51,595 nt of DNA, taken from Prochlorococcus sp. AG-363-P01 (GTDB lineage: Bacteria; Cyanobacteriota; Cyanobacteriia; PCC-6307; Cyanobiaceae). Each line of letters opens with the position of its first letter. The stretch's first letter is position 1. The notes beneath the pieces are model-generated. The model did not search any database, was not told where the DNA came from, and worked only from the letters and a program-made list of their open reading frames with translations. Positions 36,163-44,833 of the stretch are shown here, piece after piece. Position numbers and translations under genes: made by a program. The stretch is taken from positions 1-51,595 of the forward strand of contig QCGC01000008.1 of NCBI GenBank assembly GCA_003278225.1, read 5' to 3'.

Positions 36163-36566
36163 TACATATATAAATAAAATATAACTTCAAATAAAGTTCT
36201 TTTAAAAAAAATCAAGGATATTTCTGATAGGAAGTGCAATGCATTAATCGGAACGATCCTTAGGCCGTTCATGAAGGCAAATCACCTCTGACATAGGGGT
36301 AAGTAGGAAGGATCTAAAGACTTAGAAAAACACTACCTGACCAGTAATGAGAACAAAGTTAAAATAATAAGGGCCGGGACTTCAGATACAGGTATATCAA
36401 GTGAAAAGGTGTTGTTCTAATAGGGGTTTTAGCGAATAAGCCTTCAAAAAGAGATCTGGCAATAAATACTAAGATTTCCAAGCACCGTACCAGTATTGAT
36501 ATAATAACCACATACCAGCGTATCAACACTTACGTATATGTGTTTTTACTCCTGCCATAGAGCGTA
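36163..36566. other. Gap without gene between TPR and Stealth genes
   Basis: About 400 bases. Includes CACTACCTGACCAGTAATGA and other less AT-rich patches but no ORF with a start, no clear hairpin with T tract and no copy of the repeat families listed here. May hold the Stealth promoter. Confidence 0.4.
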
Positions 36567-38501
36567 ATGGTTAAGGAATTACCTGAGCATTGGACTACTC
36601 TTAATGTTAAAGCTGATTTAAATATCAGAGGTTCCTACGTATCAGATTTAAGAATTTATAAGAAGAAGAGTAGTCCAAACATTTATGCCGCTTTTTTACC
36701 TAATGAAAAAGATGATACAAGACCAAATAGAGGAAGAACAAAAAGTGGGAAAAGACGAATTATTGATGCATCTATGGGAACTGATGACCCTTGGGAAGCC
36801 GCAAAAAGAGCAGTAGCTTGGGTGACGGAAAAGCAAAGGACATTAAAGAAGGATAAGGAAAAAAAAAAAGGTATCTATGAAAATTCCTTCTTCAATTATT
36901 TAGAAGAGGATTTAGATGAAAAGAGCCATAAGAAAAGAGAAGACAAAATTAAAGGCAAAAAGTTAAAAGAGAAAGGAATCAAATGGAAGGAAGTCGAATA
37001 TCACAAAGATCGAGCATCATCTCAGATTGAGGCGACCCAGATTAGCAGGTCTAATTTTGATGAATACTGCACATTCCTTGAAGAAAAAGCAGATAAGTTA
37101 AAAAATATGGTAAGACTCAAAAAGAAAGAGGATTTAATATCACTAATCCCTAAAAAGTTAAATATTCGTAGTGGAGTATATGATGGTATAGTTGACAATA
37201 CTTGGTTGATTTCTGCAGATAAGCTACAGGAATTTATCGATCTTATCTTAAGTCTGATTTTATTTAATGGCCTGAAAGTGTCTATCCATGGAAGCAAAAT
37301 TGAATACATAAATAATATTAAAAATAATTATAATAAGGTTAATTTAGAAAAAGCGCTTCATTTAGTTAAAAATAAATCATCTTTTATTATAAATTTGATT
37401 TATCCAGGAAGCAAGCTTATATATTGCCGAAAAGTACTTACATATCAGAAAAAGAAAGGTGATCTATGTATGGTAAGAAGAAATGAAAATATTATTGCAA
37501 GCAAATTTATGGAAAAATCCTTAAATGATTATTTCCCTTTGGCAGAATCCAATAACATGTCAACACTTTACGCTAAAGAAAATGATAATATTGATATCGT
37601 CATTACATGGGTAAATCAAAATGATATTAAATGGAAAAAATTATGGAAATATCGTTTTGGGGAAAAAGGTTCTAAACAGATAGATCCAGATAGATATACA
37701 GATTCTGGTGAACTAAAATATTGTCTAAGAGCCATAGAAAAATATATACCATGGTATAGCAGAATCTTTATTGCCTCTAATTGCCAAAAACCTGATTGGT
37801 TGGTAAATATGAAAGATATTGAGTGGATAGACCATCATGAATTTATGCCTTCTTCTTCCTTGCCAACTTTCAATTCTCACGCAATTGAAGCTGCTATTTA
37901 TAAAATACCTAATCTATCGGAAAAATTTTTATATTTTAATGACGACTTTTTATTGAATGCTCCAATTCAAAGGTCAGCATTTTTTGACAACTTAGGGAGA
38001 GCAGTTGTTCATTTAGAAGAATACGGAGTCATAAATGATAGCCATGTCTCAGAGGCTAAAAAGGACTATCTTATTGCCAGTAATAATTCACGAAGATTAA
38101 TAGCGGAAAAATATAAAGTTCGTATGACAAGGCTTCATAAGCATATGCCATATGCACACAGAAAAAGTAATCTAATTGATTTCGAAAAAGAATTTCCTAA
38201 TGAAGTAAAAGAAACTATCTGTGCGCCACAAAGATCAAACAAAGATATCAACATAATGTCTTTTGCTGCTCATTATTTTGGGCTGATCCATAATAAATCT
38301 GTATTGGCAAGTAACATGAATAGTTCTGATTATTTATATGTTCGTCCATCCAAGATGTGGGAACTTTTATGGAATAAATATAAATATAAATTTTTATGTT
38401 TTAATGATGGAGATGGATCAGCAAATAATCTTTTTTACAAACTTCAAATGCACTATTACCTAGATTCAAAGTTCCCAGTACCTTCTTCTTTCGAAATGTA
38501 A
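36567..38501 (+). CDS. Stealth-family sugar-phosphate transferase with extra N-terminal region
   Basis: 644 residues. The C-terminal half has all Stealth blocks: CR1 IDIVITWVNQND (342-353), CR2 from YTDSGELKYCLRAIEKY (377-393) through LPTFNSHAIEAA and KFLYFNDDFLLNAP (453-466), CR3 RLHKHMPYAHRKSN, and CR4 FAAHYFGLIHN. Stealth enzymes make sugar-1-phosphate linkages in capsules. Residues 1-125 are different: SYVSDLRIYK, then MGTDDPWEAAKRAVAWVTEK and a Lys-rich stretch, resembling the arm-binding region of tyrosine recombinases. Residues 190-330 may be an N-terminal Stealth domain, unassigned. Confidence 0.85.
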   Translation: MVKELPEHWTTLNVKADLNIRGSYVSDLRIYKKKSSPNIYAAFLPNEKDDTRPNRGRTKSGKRRIIDASMGTDDPWEAAKRAVAWVTEKQRTLKKDKEKKKGIYENSFFNYLEEDLDEKSHKKREDKIKGKKLKEKGIKWKEVEYHKDRASSQIEATQISRSNFDEYCTFLEEKADKLKNMVRLKKKEDLISLIPKKLNIRSGVYDGIVDNTWLISADKLQEFIDLILSLILFNGLKVSIHGSKIEYINNIKNNYNKVNLEKALHLVKNKSSFIINLIYPGSKLIYCRKVLTYQKKKGDLCMVRRNENIIASKFMEKSLNDYFPLAESNNMSTLYAKENDNIDIVITWVNQNDIKWKKLWKYRFGEKGSKQIDPDRYTDSGELKYCLRAIEKYIPWYSRIFIASNCQKPDWLVNMKDIEWIDHHEFMPSSSLPTFNSHAIEAAIYKIPNLSEKFLYFNDDFLLNAPIQRSAFFDNLGRAVVHLEEYGVINDSHVSEAKKDYLIASNNSRRLIAEKYKVRMTRLHKHMPYAHRKSNLIDFEKEFPNEVKETICAPQRSNKDINIMSFAAHYFGLIHNKSVLASNMNSSDYLYVRPSKMWELLWNKYKYKFLCFNDGDGSANNLFYKLQMHYYLDSKFPVPSSFEM

Positions 38502-38736
38502 GGAGACTTGCTATCAAAACATATTAGTCAAAATATTGATAACGCATATGCTAATTTTAGATTTGCGAAATTTTTCTTGAATAATTATAAAGTAAGTTCA
38601 TTAAAATAACCAATGCTATCGGATTTATTCGTCATTGAAATCACTACATAAGAAGACTAAAAATAGAATTGACCAATAAATCAATTTATAAAATAAGGAT
38701 CTCCTGCTTAACATAATTTCTTCTCAGCCGGTACTT

Positions 38737-39597
38737 TTACTCTTCGAAAAAATTATTATATTCATCTCGCCATAAATTATTAATGCTATTACACTCCTCT
38801 TCACTTAGTAAAGTCGGCCTTGGATATTTTATATTATTAAAATTTTTCTGTAGAAATCTGCGTACAATCTTTCTCTCAACCTTAGTCTCTAATAAATGGT
38901 TAATTGCAAATGACATAGCGATGCCTTTATCGCCAATACTGATATTATGAATAGTATTATGCTTGATAGTGAATGGTAAAACTTTTTTCTTGTATATAAC
39001 ACTCATAAAATCTTCTAAATATTTGTCTTGGCCATTCTTAATCATAGTAAAATCCTTAATATATGCATTTGATTTGAAATTACTAATAATAGAGGAGGTA
39101 AGAGGTGCCCATGATAGATTCTTGTGAAAACCAATATCTCGGTACCAATCAGAAAAATTTATGCACTTTCCTTCATTAATTAGTTGTAGGTAATAAGATT
39201 GTAAAAAATCAATTTGAGGTCTGATATAATAAACAAATCGTACTTCATATTCTTGAAATAAAGACGATAATTTACTAACAATCTCAATTCCATCAGGATA
39301 TAAATGATTCATATTTCTACTAAAAGGTCGGCCAAGTAAATTTTCAAAAGAAACTATTACACAGTTGCATTTACGTTTAAACTTCCTCTCAATCCTATTT
39401 ATTAATGCATCTGGTTTTTTAAATAACTTATCTCCACGCCAACCTATTAATTCTTTTGATTTAGATCTAGGAATATAGCCTATCTTATATTGCGAGATTT
39501 GTTTTATATTATTTTGCAAATATTTTTGAATAAGAGAAGAGCCTGTCTTGTGTGCGCCAGCATGCAAAATTAAAATTTTCTTTCTAGTTCGTGCCAT
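38737..39597 (-). CDS. Sulfotransferase-like protein, 286 aa
   Basis: The 5'-phosphosulfate loop is HAGAHKTGSS (12-21), a variant found in a bacterial sulfotransferase branch; a 3'-phosphate-type segment follows as VYYIRPQIDFLQSYYLQLI. Complete length for the family. Convergent with the Stealth gene, so it may sulfate the same glycan. Acceptor unknown. Confidence 0.75.
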   Translation of the reverse strand: MARTRKKILILHAGAHKTGSSLIQKYLQNNIKQISQYKIGYIPRSKSKELIGWRGDKLFKKPDALINRIERKFKRKCNCVIVSFENLLGRPFSRNMNHLYPDGIEIVSKLSSLFQEYEVRFVYYIRPQIDFLQSYYLQLINEGKCINFSDWYRDIGFHKNLSWAPLTSSIISNFKSNAYIKDFTMIKNGQDKYLEDFMSVIYKKKVLPFTIKHNTIHNISIGDKGIAMSFAINHLLETKVERKIVRRFLQKNFNNIKYPRPTLLSEEECNSINNLWRDEYNNFFEE

Positions 39598-39765
39598 TTA
39601 TGCCTTTATAAATACAGACCTAATAATTTACTATATATATGGTCCTTCAAGAAGCTTCTGAGCCATTACATATCCTCTACGTCTGATTTCGACTCCTTAG
39701 CCCTTTAGAACAAGATGTGAATGATAAAAAGAAGGATGAGTAAAAAAGTGAGTGTGTTCTTTTTG

Positions 39766-39840
39766 CCCGTAAGGTCTCGGATGACTGTCTCTTGCTGATC
39801 GAGCAACTGGCAAGCAGTAGTAACACCACTTTCGTACGGG
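39766..39840. repeat. CCCGTAAGG inverted-repeat element, copy 1
   Basis: Begins CCCGTAAGG and ends CGTACGGG, with inner complementary arms around CTTGCTGATCGAGCAA/GCAAGCAG. Preceded by GTGAGTGTGTTCTTTTTG as in the copy at 48949-49024. Leader element copy follows directly. Confidence 0.75.
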
Positions 39841-39852
39841 ATGTTTCGATGA

Positions 39853-39920
39853 TGTTCGTTAGTGTTAGAAAAATTGATTAGGCTTTGTGGTGTCTCAATG
39901 ACATCGCTTCCGACTTCAAG
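39853..39920 (+). repeat. Leader element, copy 3 (before a gene remnant)
   Basis: TTAGAAAAATTGATTAG and hairpin GGTGTC-TCAAT-GACATC then CGCTTCCGACTTCAA. It runs into the remnant of the small exported protein gene. Confidence 0.75.
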
Positions 39921-39922
39921 AA

Positions 39923-40078
39923 TTGAAGTTAAAAATCCATGCTCCTAGTACTGGATTTGCATTAATCGCCTTAGCCCTAACCCAAGTACCAGTCCCTATC
40001 AAAACTTCTGCAGAGATCTATTGCATGGAAAAAGTAGGAGTTCAAACTGGTTCTTTTATAGATGCTGTCAAAAAATAA
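39923..40078 (+). pseudogene. Remnant of the 63-aa protein gene at 49122
   Basis: DNA nearly matches 49150-49313: APSTGFALIALALTQVPVPI, EIYCMEKVGVQTGSFIDAV, but the first 14 codons with the ATG are missing and the end reads KK then stop instead of KECNG. The 39600-39765 and 40079-40233 flanks hold no gene. Confidence 0.8.
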
Positions 40079-40233
40079 AATGGATAAGTATCAGCGAGAC
40101 TAGATCCCTATACAATCAATTTTTGGTAAAAAATTCCGATTCGTATCTTTTACATAGTGTTTTTAGGGAACTTAATATCCATTGAGTAATGGTTAAAAAA
40201 TTATTTTAAATTTAATGATAGGAAACTCTCATT

Positions 40234-40851
40234 TTATTTAAGCCAAGTTGTAGGTACCTTATTGCCAAACTTATGATATACAAAATTATATACATTTTTA
40301 TAATGGGTATGAATATCAGTTATCAACCACTGTGGAAGTGAAACTTTTTCACTTCTTGTTACATTGATATATCGATTGAAATCAGGTTGGTATTCACTTA
40401 ATTCCAGAAATCTTTGGGTTTTTAATGCAAAGTTCTCAGTAAAAAGTTCCTCATAAAATCCATAAAGGATATCGTCTTTAGAAAATACTTGTGATAATTT
40501 TTTAATAGTTATGTCATACCGACCTCTCAGTTCGAATTGCTTGGAAGCATACTTATCCTTAAGAAGGGATATCATACGCTTTGAATTTTTTTCTGTGATT
40601 ATTTTTTCTCCTTGCCTTTTTCTTCTCTGATCCCCTAGATAGCGAGCTATGGAAGTGGCAATAGTCAGGCAATCAGAGAGTCTTTGAATGCATTTCAGGG
40701 TGGCAAGGTTTTTGAAATTGAAGGGAACCACCGCCCTAAGCGCTGCAAGAACTGGCAAAAGAAGCGAGTCTTGGTAATTCGATGGTGTCCCGAAGCCACC
40801 TAAAATAGGTACTTCTTCCAGTTGAATCTTGATCTCAGAGGAGTAGAAAGA
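40234..40851 (-). pseudogene. Chimeric remnant ending in a sulfotransferase C-terminus
   Basis: The last 90 codons read like a sulfotransferase C-terminal part: GRYDITIKKLSQVFSKDDIL, then FLELSEYQPDF and HYKNVYNFVYHKFG. The PAPS loop is missing. The upstream open frame (ILGGFGTPSNYQDSLLLPVL and RAVVPFNFKNLATLK) does not look like a sulfotransferase and is cut at the two-hairpin repeat beginning at 40852. The first ATG is at 40758. Best read as two gene fragments joined. Confidence 0.55.
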
Positions 40852-40930
40852 AATCAGGAGTTAAGGCACGACAGTTCGAAAAAATAAGTGCCTGACTCAA
40901 AGGGGGTGACCGAAATCTCACCCCCTTCTT
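40852..40930 (+). repeat. Two-hairpin element, copy 2
   Basis: Stem 1 AGTTAAGGCAC/GTGCCTGACT around ACAGTTCGAAAAAATAA, stem 2 GGGGGTGA/TCACCCCC followed by TTCTT. Copy 3 at 43162-43238 is near identical in the first half; stem 2 differs but pairs. Confidence 0.8.
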
Positions 40931-41128
40931 AATGCCTTATTGCTACTAGTTACTGATGAGATCAAAGGTCCTGACTAGATTAGCTAGGTAGTCAGACGAT
41001 CTGAATCAAACATCCAGTTAAGTATTTTATTTTGGATATTCCTTTAAAACGTACAAATTAAAAGAATCAGTGATATCTCTAACACCCATTGAGGTGACTG
41101 ATACGGTCTATCCGTGCAGCCCTTTCAA

Positions 41129-42028
41129 ATGCGTCGCTTAGCTTTCCTAACTTCTGCTTTACTGACTTGTGCAGCACTTCCTCACCCGGTTGCCGCTGAT
41201 ACTGGTTCAACACAAGGCAACACTTATGTTCAATCATTCCTCAAAGATGATGTCTTTGAAGGTGGGGGGATCAATGCTCAAACGCAAGGTGCTGGTGTTC
41301 CTAATTCATTCGGAGTTACTTTATTTAAACCCCTTGAGGTTGAAGACAGAAGTCTCGTATTCTTTGATGCAGCCGGCAATGTCAACCTTGGTGACCATGC
41401 TGATAATTCCAGCATCGTCAATACTGATGTGGAAGGGGTCAGTCTGAGTGGATCAAGTAAGTTAGGTATGCGCTGGCTCAATGACACTCAAACTTGGATG
41501 TATGGCATCCATGGAGGTTTTGACTACCGCCAAATGAATACGGGCAGCTCAGACACTACCAAGGTTAAAAAACAGCGCGATGTTTCCTATTACCAGGTTG
41601 CTCTTGGGCTAGAAGCGATTTCCAACGACTGGGAATGGAATCCCTATATCTTGTATCCAGTGGGGGATACCGAGCGAAAACTCAACAACAAATTTGAAGG
41701 GGGAGCTCTAGGTACCTACGGGTTTGATGTCAGGTACAACTTCACGCCTGAGTTCAAATCAACCCTTGGCTATTACTACCAACAAGGGGATCTTGATGCA
41801 GCTGATGGTTCAGGAATGAAAGGACAGTTGGCTTATCACTTTGACAATGGTTTAAGTGTTGGCACGAACGTCTCCTATGACGATGCTTTTTATACGCGTA
41901 TTAGTGCAACTTTTAATTATCGTTTCCGCTTTGATGGCCAACAAAAGAACAAACGAACCAATCTCATTAAAGCTCTCTCAGCATCACCAGCCAACCGCGA
42001 TATAAGGGTGCATGATTTATTGCTCTAA
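41129..42028 (+). CDS. Inverse-autotransporter-like outer-membrane beta-barrel, 299 aa
   Basis: Signal peptide (ending PVAADTG) followed by strands with SLVFFDAAGNVNLG, MRWLNDTQTWMYGIHGGFDY and RISATFNYRFRF, similar to the barrel of intimin/invasin-type inverse autotransporters. No passenger domain follows; a short tail after FRF is unusual because barrels normally end at that aromatic. ATG at 41129 chosen over GTG at 41114 since it begins the signal. Visibly less AT-rich than neighbouring genes, suggesting a different history. Confidence 0.7.
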   Translation: MRRLAFLTSALLTCAALPHPVAADTGSTQGNTYVQSFLKDDVFEGGGINAQTQGAGVPNSFGVTLFKPLEVEDRSLVFFDAAGNVNLGDHADNSSIVNTDVEGVSLSGSSKLGMRWLNDTQTWMYGIHGGFDYRQMNTGSSDTTKVKKQRDVSYYQVALGLEAISNDWEWNPYILYPVGDTERKLNNKFEGGALGTYGFDVRYNFTPEFKSTLGYYYQQGDLDAADGSGMKGQLAYHFDNGLSVGTNVSYDDAFYTRISATFNYRFRFDGQQKNKRTNLIKALSASPANRDIRVHDLLL

Positions 42029-42218
42029 TTCACAATCACTAATAAAGAGACTATGTCCATTCAAGAATGATGTAGGTGGCCCCTCGCTACACATCTACTC
42101 CTTCCAGGAAAATACTTAAGAGATAGACGATCAGATAGAAGCTGCTAAAGCAAAAGGAGCCTCAAAACTCCAAAACATTAAACCCAAAAGATAAGAAGAG
42201 GTTCTAGAAGAAACCTCT
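42028..42218 (+). pseudogene. Decayed copy of the 47-aa cassette gene
   Basis: ATTCACAATCACTAATAAAG, then ATGTCCATTCAAGAATGA: the ORF hits a stop after five codons through indels, while the DNA downstream (GAAGCTGCTAAAGCAAAAGG) still matches the copy at 33473. Ends with the same GAGGTT hairpin. Confidence 0.75.
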
Positions 42219-42224
42219 GATCAA

Positions 42225-43010
42225 TTACATATCCTCTATGTCTGATTGCGACTCCTTAGCCTTTAGAAAAGGATGTGAATGATAAACAGAGCGGTTAATA
42301 AATGATTTGAGTATTGTTATGATTGTATTTGCTCTAGATGAATACTCGACAATTTTATGAAGTTTTTCTAACTCACTAATTTCATATTTACCATTTCCTT
42401 TCTGTTTATAGATGGGGCGCTTGTAAATTGGATGAGGTATTCTCTTCTTAACTCCTTTCCTAATTACGCTATGATGAATACGTTCTGAAATTTGGTTCAT
42501 ATTATCTATTTTTTTCTTTTATGATTCCATCACTATCGTACAAATCGCATAGAGTATCGTGCAGCATAAAGTATTTCCATTCTTTTTCATTTATGAATTT
42601 ATCAGCGAATGCAACAAGCCACTTGTTGATAATGTAACTATTAGGTTTCTTTGCTACTATGAACCATGAACAAACTTCTCTACTTCCTTTCCCTTTCTTA
42701 CTGATTGATCTCGGCATAAATCGGTAGGAAAAAAAGTCATTTTAACCAACTAATTGATCGTAAAAATTAGAAAGTGGTTCCATCGGATATACACTGCTAT
42801 CTACCCAGATTCCACCATGGCGCTGAAGCAAAATCAAACGTAACAAATCACTTTGTGCGGCATGGCTTCTTTCGTATGGACAATTTTTTATTAAATACGA
42901 AAAGAGGGGTTCTTGTTTGCATGCAGCTTCCTTGTCAAGAATTAAAATATTGTGCTGTTTGTGATTTATCAATTGCCACCTTTGGATGCACTTCTGATTA
43001 AGAAAAGGTG
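42225..43010 (-). pseudogene. Capsular polysaccharide synthesis transferase, interrupted
   Basis: Three frame pieces make one protein. The first (from about 43010) has KCIQRWQLIN and SDLLRLILLQRHGGIWVDSS, the donor-binding region of capsule-synthesis/GT32-like transferases. An in-frame TAA at 42742-42744 splits it from NDFFSYRFMPRS and CSWFIVAKKPNSYIINKWL, then a shift at a run of seven A near 42510 leads to MNQISERIHHSVIRKG. The N-terminus is also missing. Likely dead, although two lesions only. Confidence 0.78.
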
Positions 43011-43161
43011 CGGTTTTAGAAATATTTTTTTATCCCAATACATCCAAATATTCATTTCTAATTTTAAAATTGAAATATAGATTAGTGGATCTCAAATAGT
43101 AATTGTCGTTGAAAATGCTAATATTAATTATTATTTACCAATGTCTGAAGGTCTTTAAGAG

Positions 43162-43238
43162 ATCAGGAGTTAAGGCACGACAGTTCGAAAAAAATAAGTG
43201 CCTAACTCAAAATGCGGGATCGCAATACCCCGCCCCCC
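43162..43238 (+). repeat. Two-hairpin element, copy 3
   Basis: Stem 1 AGTTAAGGCAC/GTGCCTAACT, stem 2 GCGGG/CCCGC. Sits 80 bases upstream of the 61-aa membrane protein gene. Confidence 0.8.
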
Positions 43239-43319
43239 TGGATATATGGCCGTATCCCTTAGAGCTAAAAGCATCAAACACAGCTAGAAAGAATAAATAG
43301 TCTGACTCTTTTGAAATCA

Positions 43320-43505
43320 ATGGCAGAGGAAAAAGAACAAAAAGGCTTTCTAAAAAAGTTTGGCAAATGGGCTCCAATCATTGGAGGATCTTGGATCGTG
43401 TTGAACATTGTTCTTCCTTTAGCCCTATTACGTATTCCAGCCGTTCAGAAAGTCTTAGTAGCAATAGGAGACAAGCTTCCTTTTGATATTCCAGGGATTG
43501 GATAA
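43320..43505 (+). CDS. Small membrane protein, 61 aa
   Basis: MAEEKEQKGFLKKFGKWAPI then IGGSWIVLNIVLPLALLRI (one helix) and an amphipathic end (VLVAIGDKLPFDIPGIG). ATG at 43320 preferred over the in-frame codon at 43311. Followed two bases later by another small membrane protein gene. Confidence 0.6.
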   Translation: MAEEKEQKGFLKKFGKWAPIIGGSWIVLNIVLPLALLRIPAVQKVLVAIGDKLPFDIPGIG

Positions 43506-43507
43506 GT

Positions 43508-43666
43508 ATGAGTACAGAACTTATTTGCTTTTTCTTGCTTGGAATCGCAGCATTACTTCTAAATGCTGGACTCTCTTCTGAAGCTCTTCCACTCTTTTGG
43601 TTAGGTCTTCCATTGGCTATAAAACTCTTTCTCGACACCAAGAAAAGCAGCGCAATAGGCAAATAA
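43508..43666 (+). CDS. Small membrane protein, 52 aa
   Basis: MSTELICFFLLGIAALLLNA, then LSSEALPLFWLGLPLAIKLF and a basic end: two helices. Two bases after the 61-aa gene. A 28-codon ORF (43667-43753, MKVKKPLTSDQGYPENFWPK) begins directly at its stop and may be a third member. Confidence 0.6.
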   Translation: MSTELICFFLLGIAALLLNAGLSSEALPLFWLGLPLAIKLFLDTKKSSAIGK

Positions 43667-43726
43667 ATGAAAGTGAAAAAACCGCTGACTTCAGATCAAG
43701 GTTATCCAGAAAATTTTTGGCCAAAA

Positions 43727-43954
43727 TTAATCATCGTAAACTTTGCAATGTGAATTATTTCGATGACCTTCGCACTCTTCATGCCAAAAATCTAAATCAG
43801 ACAAATACTTCTCAACTTCTAGTTGGAACCCACATTCCTTGACTGGAACTATTTTGTTATCAATAGAACAAGATATTTGGTCCGGAGAAATCACCTCTGG
43901 AGACTTGTTCTTCAATACATCTTTGAGAATAGAGAATGATGTAGTTAACTTCAT
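43727..43954 (-). CDS. Small protein with CP12-like C-terminal module, 75 aa
   Basis: The last 20 residues read FWHEECEGHRNNSHCKVYDD: two cysteines eight residues apart followed by a KVYDD end, the same spacing and end as the GAPDH-binding C-terminal loop of CP12. The PRK-binding AWD region of CP12 is absent; the N-terminal 50 residues are unrelated. ATG overlaps the stop of the upstream gene (ATGA) and has GGAGG nine bases before it. A second protein with this tail is at 46299-46463. Confidence 0.7.
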   Translation of the reverse strand: MKLTTSFSILKDVLKNKSPEVISPDQISCSIDNKIVPVKECGFQLEVEKYLSDLDFWHEECEGHRNNSHCKVYDD

Positions 43955-44091
43955 TGGAATCCTCCTTTGCATGCAACTGAAAATTCATGCCAAAATTCAC
44001 GAATACCAATAAAAACTAATCCGACTAGGGACATTCCCACCGCGATAGGAAGAATAGATTCAATTAGGTTGAGTCCTTCTTGATAGTTCAT
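43951..44091 (-). CDS. Small one-helix membrane protein, 46 aa
   Basis: MNYQEGLNLIESILPIAVGM then SLVGLVFIGIREFWHEFSVA. The ATG at 44091 is preceded by AAGGAGG at a good distance, which decides this start over the upstream one. Coupled to the CP12-tail gene by a four-base overlap. Confidence 0.65.
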   Translation of the reverse strand: MNYQEGLNLIESILPIAVGMSLVGLVFIGIREFWHEFSVACKGGFQ

Positions 44092-44297
44092 TACAGACCT
44101 CCTTAGGAAGTTTTGCGAGGGGCTTCCGACTAAAGCCCCTCTAAAGCCACTCAGAGCATTCAATTATTTCTGCCCATTTAGGCTCTAAATATGTTCTAAT
44201 TGATAAATAGAGCAATATCTATGGTGCAATCACTAAAGCTTTTAAGCTCAATTTTCAAGATTCAGATGCTTCGGATTAAAGGCTATCTATTATCTTT

Positions 44298-44675
44298 TTA
44301 TGGAAGCCAAGAAATTGTAGGCAAAGGGTCTTGAAACGGTTTTTGTTGATCTTCTAAATCACAAAGCAAGTCACATTGAGTTAGCCCTGGATTAGAAATC
44401 CTATCAAGAATCCTAGCCATATCTACAGCTGAGAGTTCTCCATCGCGAGACCATTTTAGTGTGGTTTTTCGCTGAACAGGAGGAACTATACTTTTAGTAG
44501 CCGGTAGACTCTTCCTCAATTCAAGATTATCTAAATAAGCTTTGGCGGAATGTAGGTCAGCTGAGTACACGCAACGACTTCTTGAACATGATTGAAAGAT
44601 TTGACCAGAATCGCCTTTAAAGCAAGTAATGGAACCACCTCTGGAACCTATGAATAAAGGATTTTTAGTGATCAT
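44298..44675 (-). CDS. Hypothetical protein, 125 aa
   Basis: Cysteine- and serine-rich N-terminal half (FQSCSRSRCVYSADLHSAKA), then a helical part (SAVDMARILDRISNP) and CDLLCDLEDQQ. No family recognised. Coupled by ATGA overlap to the 53-aa gene and preceded by GGAGGAGG. Confidence 0.6.
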   Translation of the reverse strand: MITKNPLFIGSRGGSITCFKGDSGQIFQSCSRSRCVYSADLHSAKAYLDNLELRKSLPATKSIVPPVQRKTTLKWSRDGELSAVDMARILDRISNPGLTQCDLLCDLEDQQKPFQDPLPTISWLP

Positions 44676-44833
44676 TTCTCCTCCTCCTTTTTTAGATGAA
44701 CATCAATGCATTGAGTTAAGCAATGGATACCATCATCACTTAAAGAACAGGCAGTAATACATTCAAAATACTCATCAATATCGTCATGCTCGATGTCTAT
44801 TTCATCCATTCGATTAGTCAGCTTACTAGTCAT
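44672..44833 (-). CDS. Small twin-CX3C protein, 53 aa
   Basis: Acidic start, then CITAC (25-29) and CLTQC (38-42): paired CX3C motifs in two helices, an arrangement that can form a disulfide-linked helical hairpin. Strong AAGGAGG eight bases before the ATG. First gene of a two-gene unit. Confidence 0.65.
   Translation of the reverse strand: MTSKLTNRMDEIDIEHDDIDEYFECITACSLSDDGIHCLTQCIDVHLKKEEEK

Noticed and set aside
40861-40890. GTTCGAA inside the two-hairpin element as a tRNA T-loop
   Set aside because: No cloverleaf, anticodon arm or acceptor stem could be built around it; no tRNA was seen in the window.
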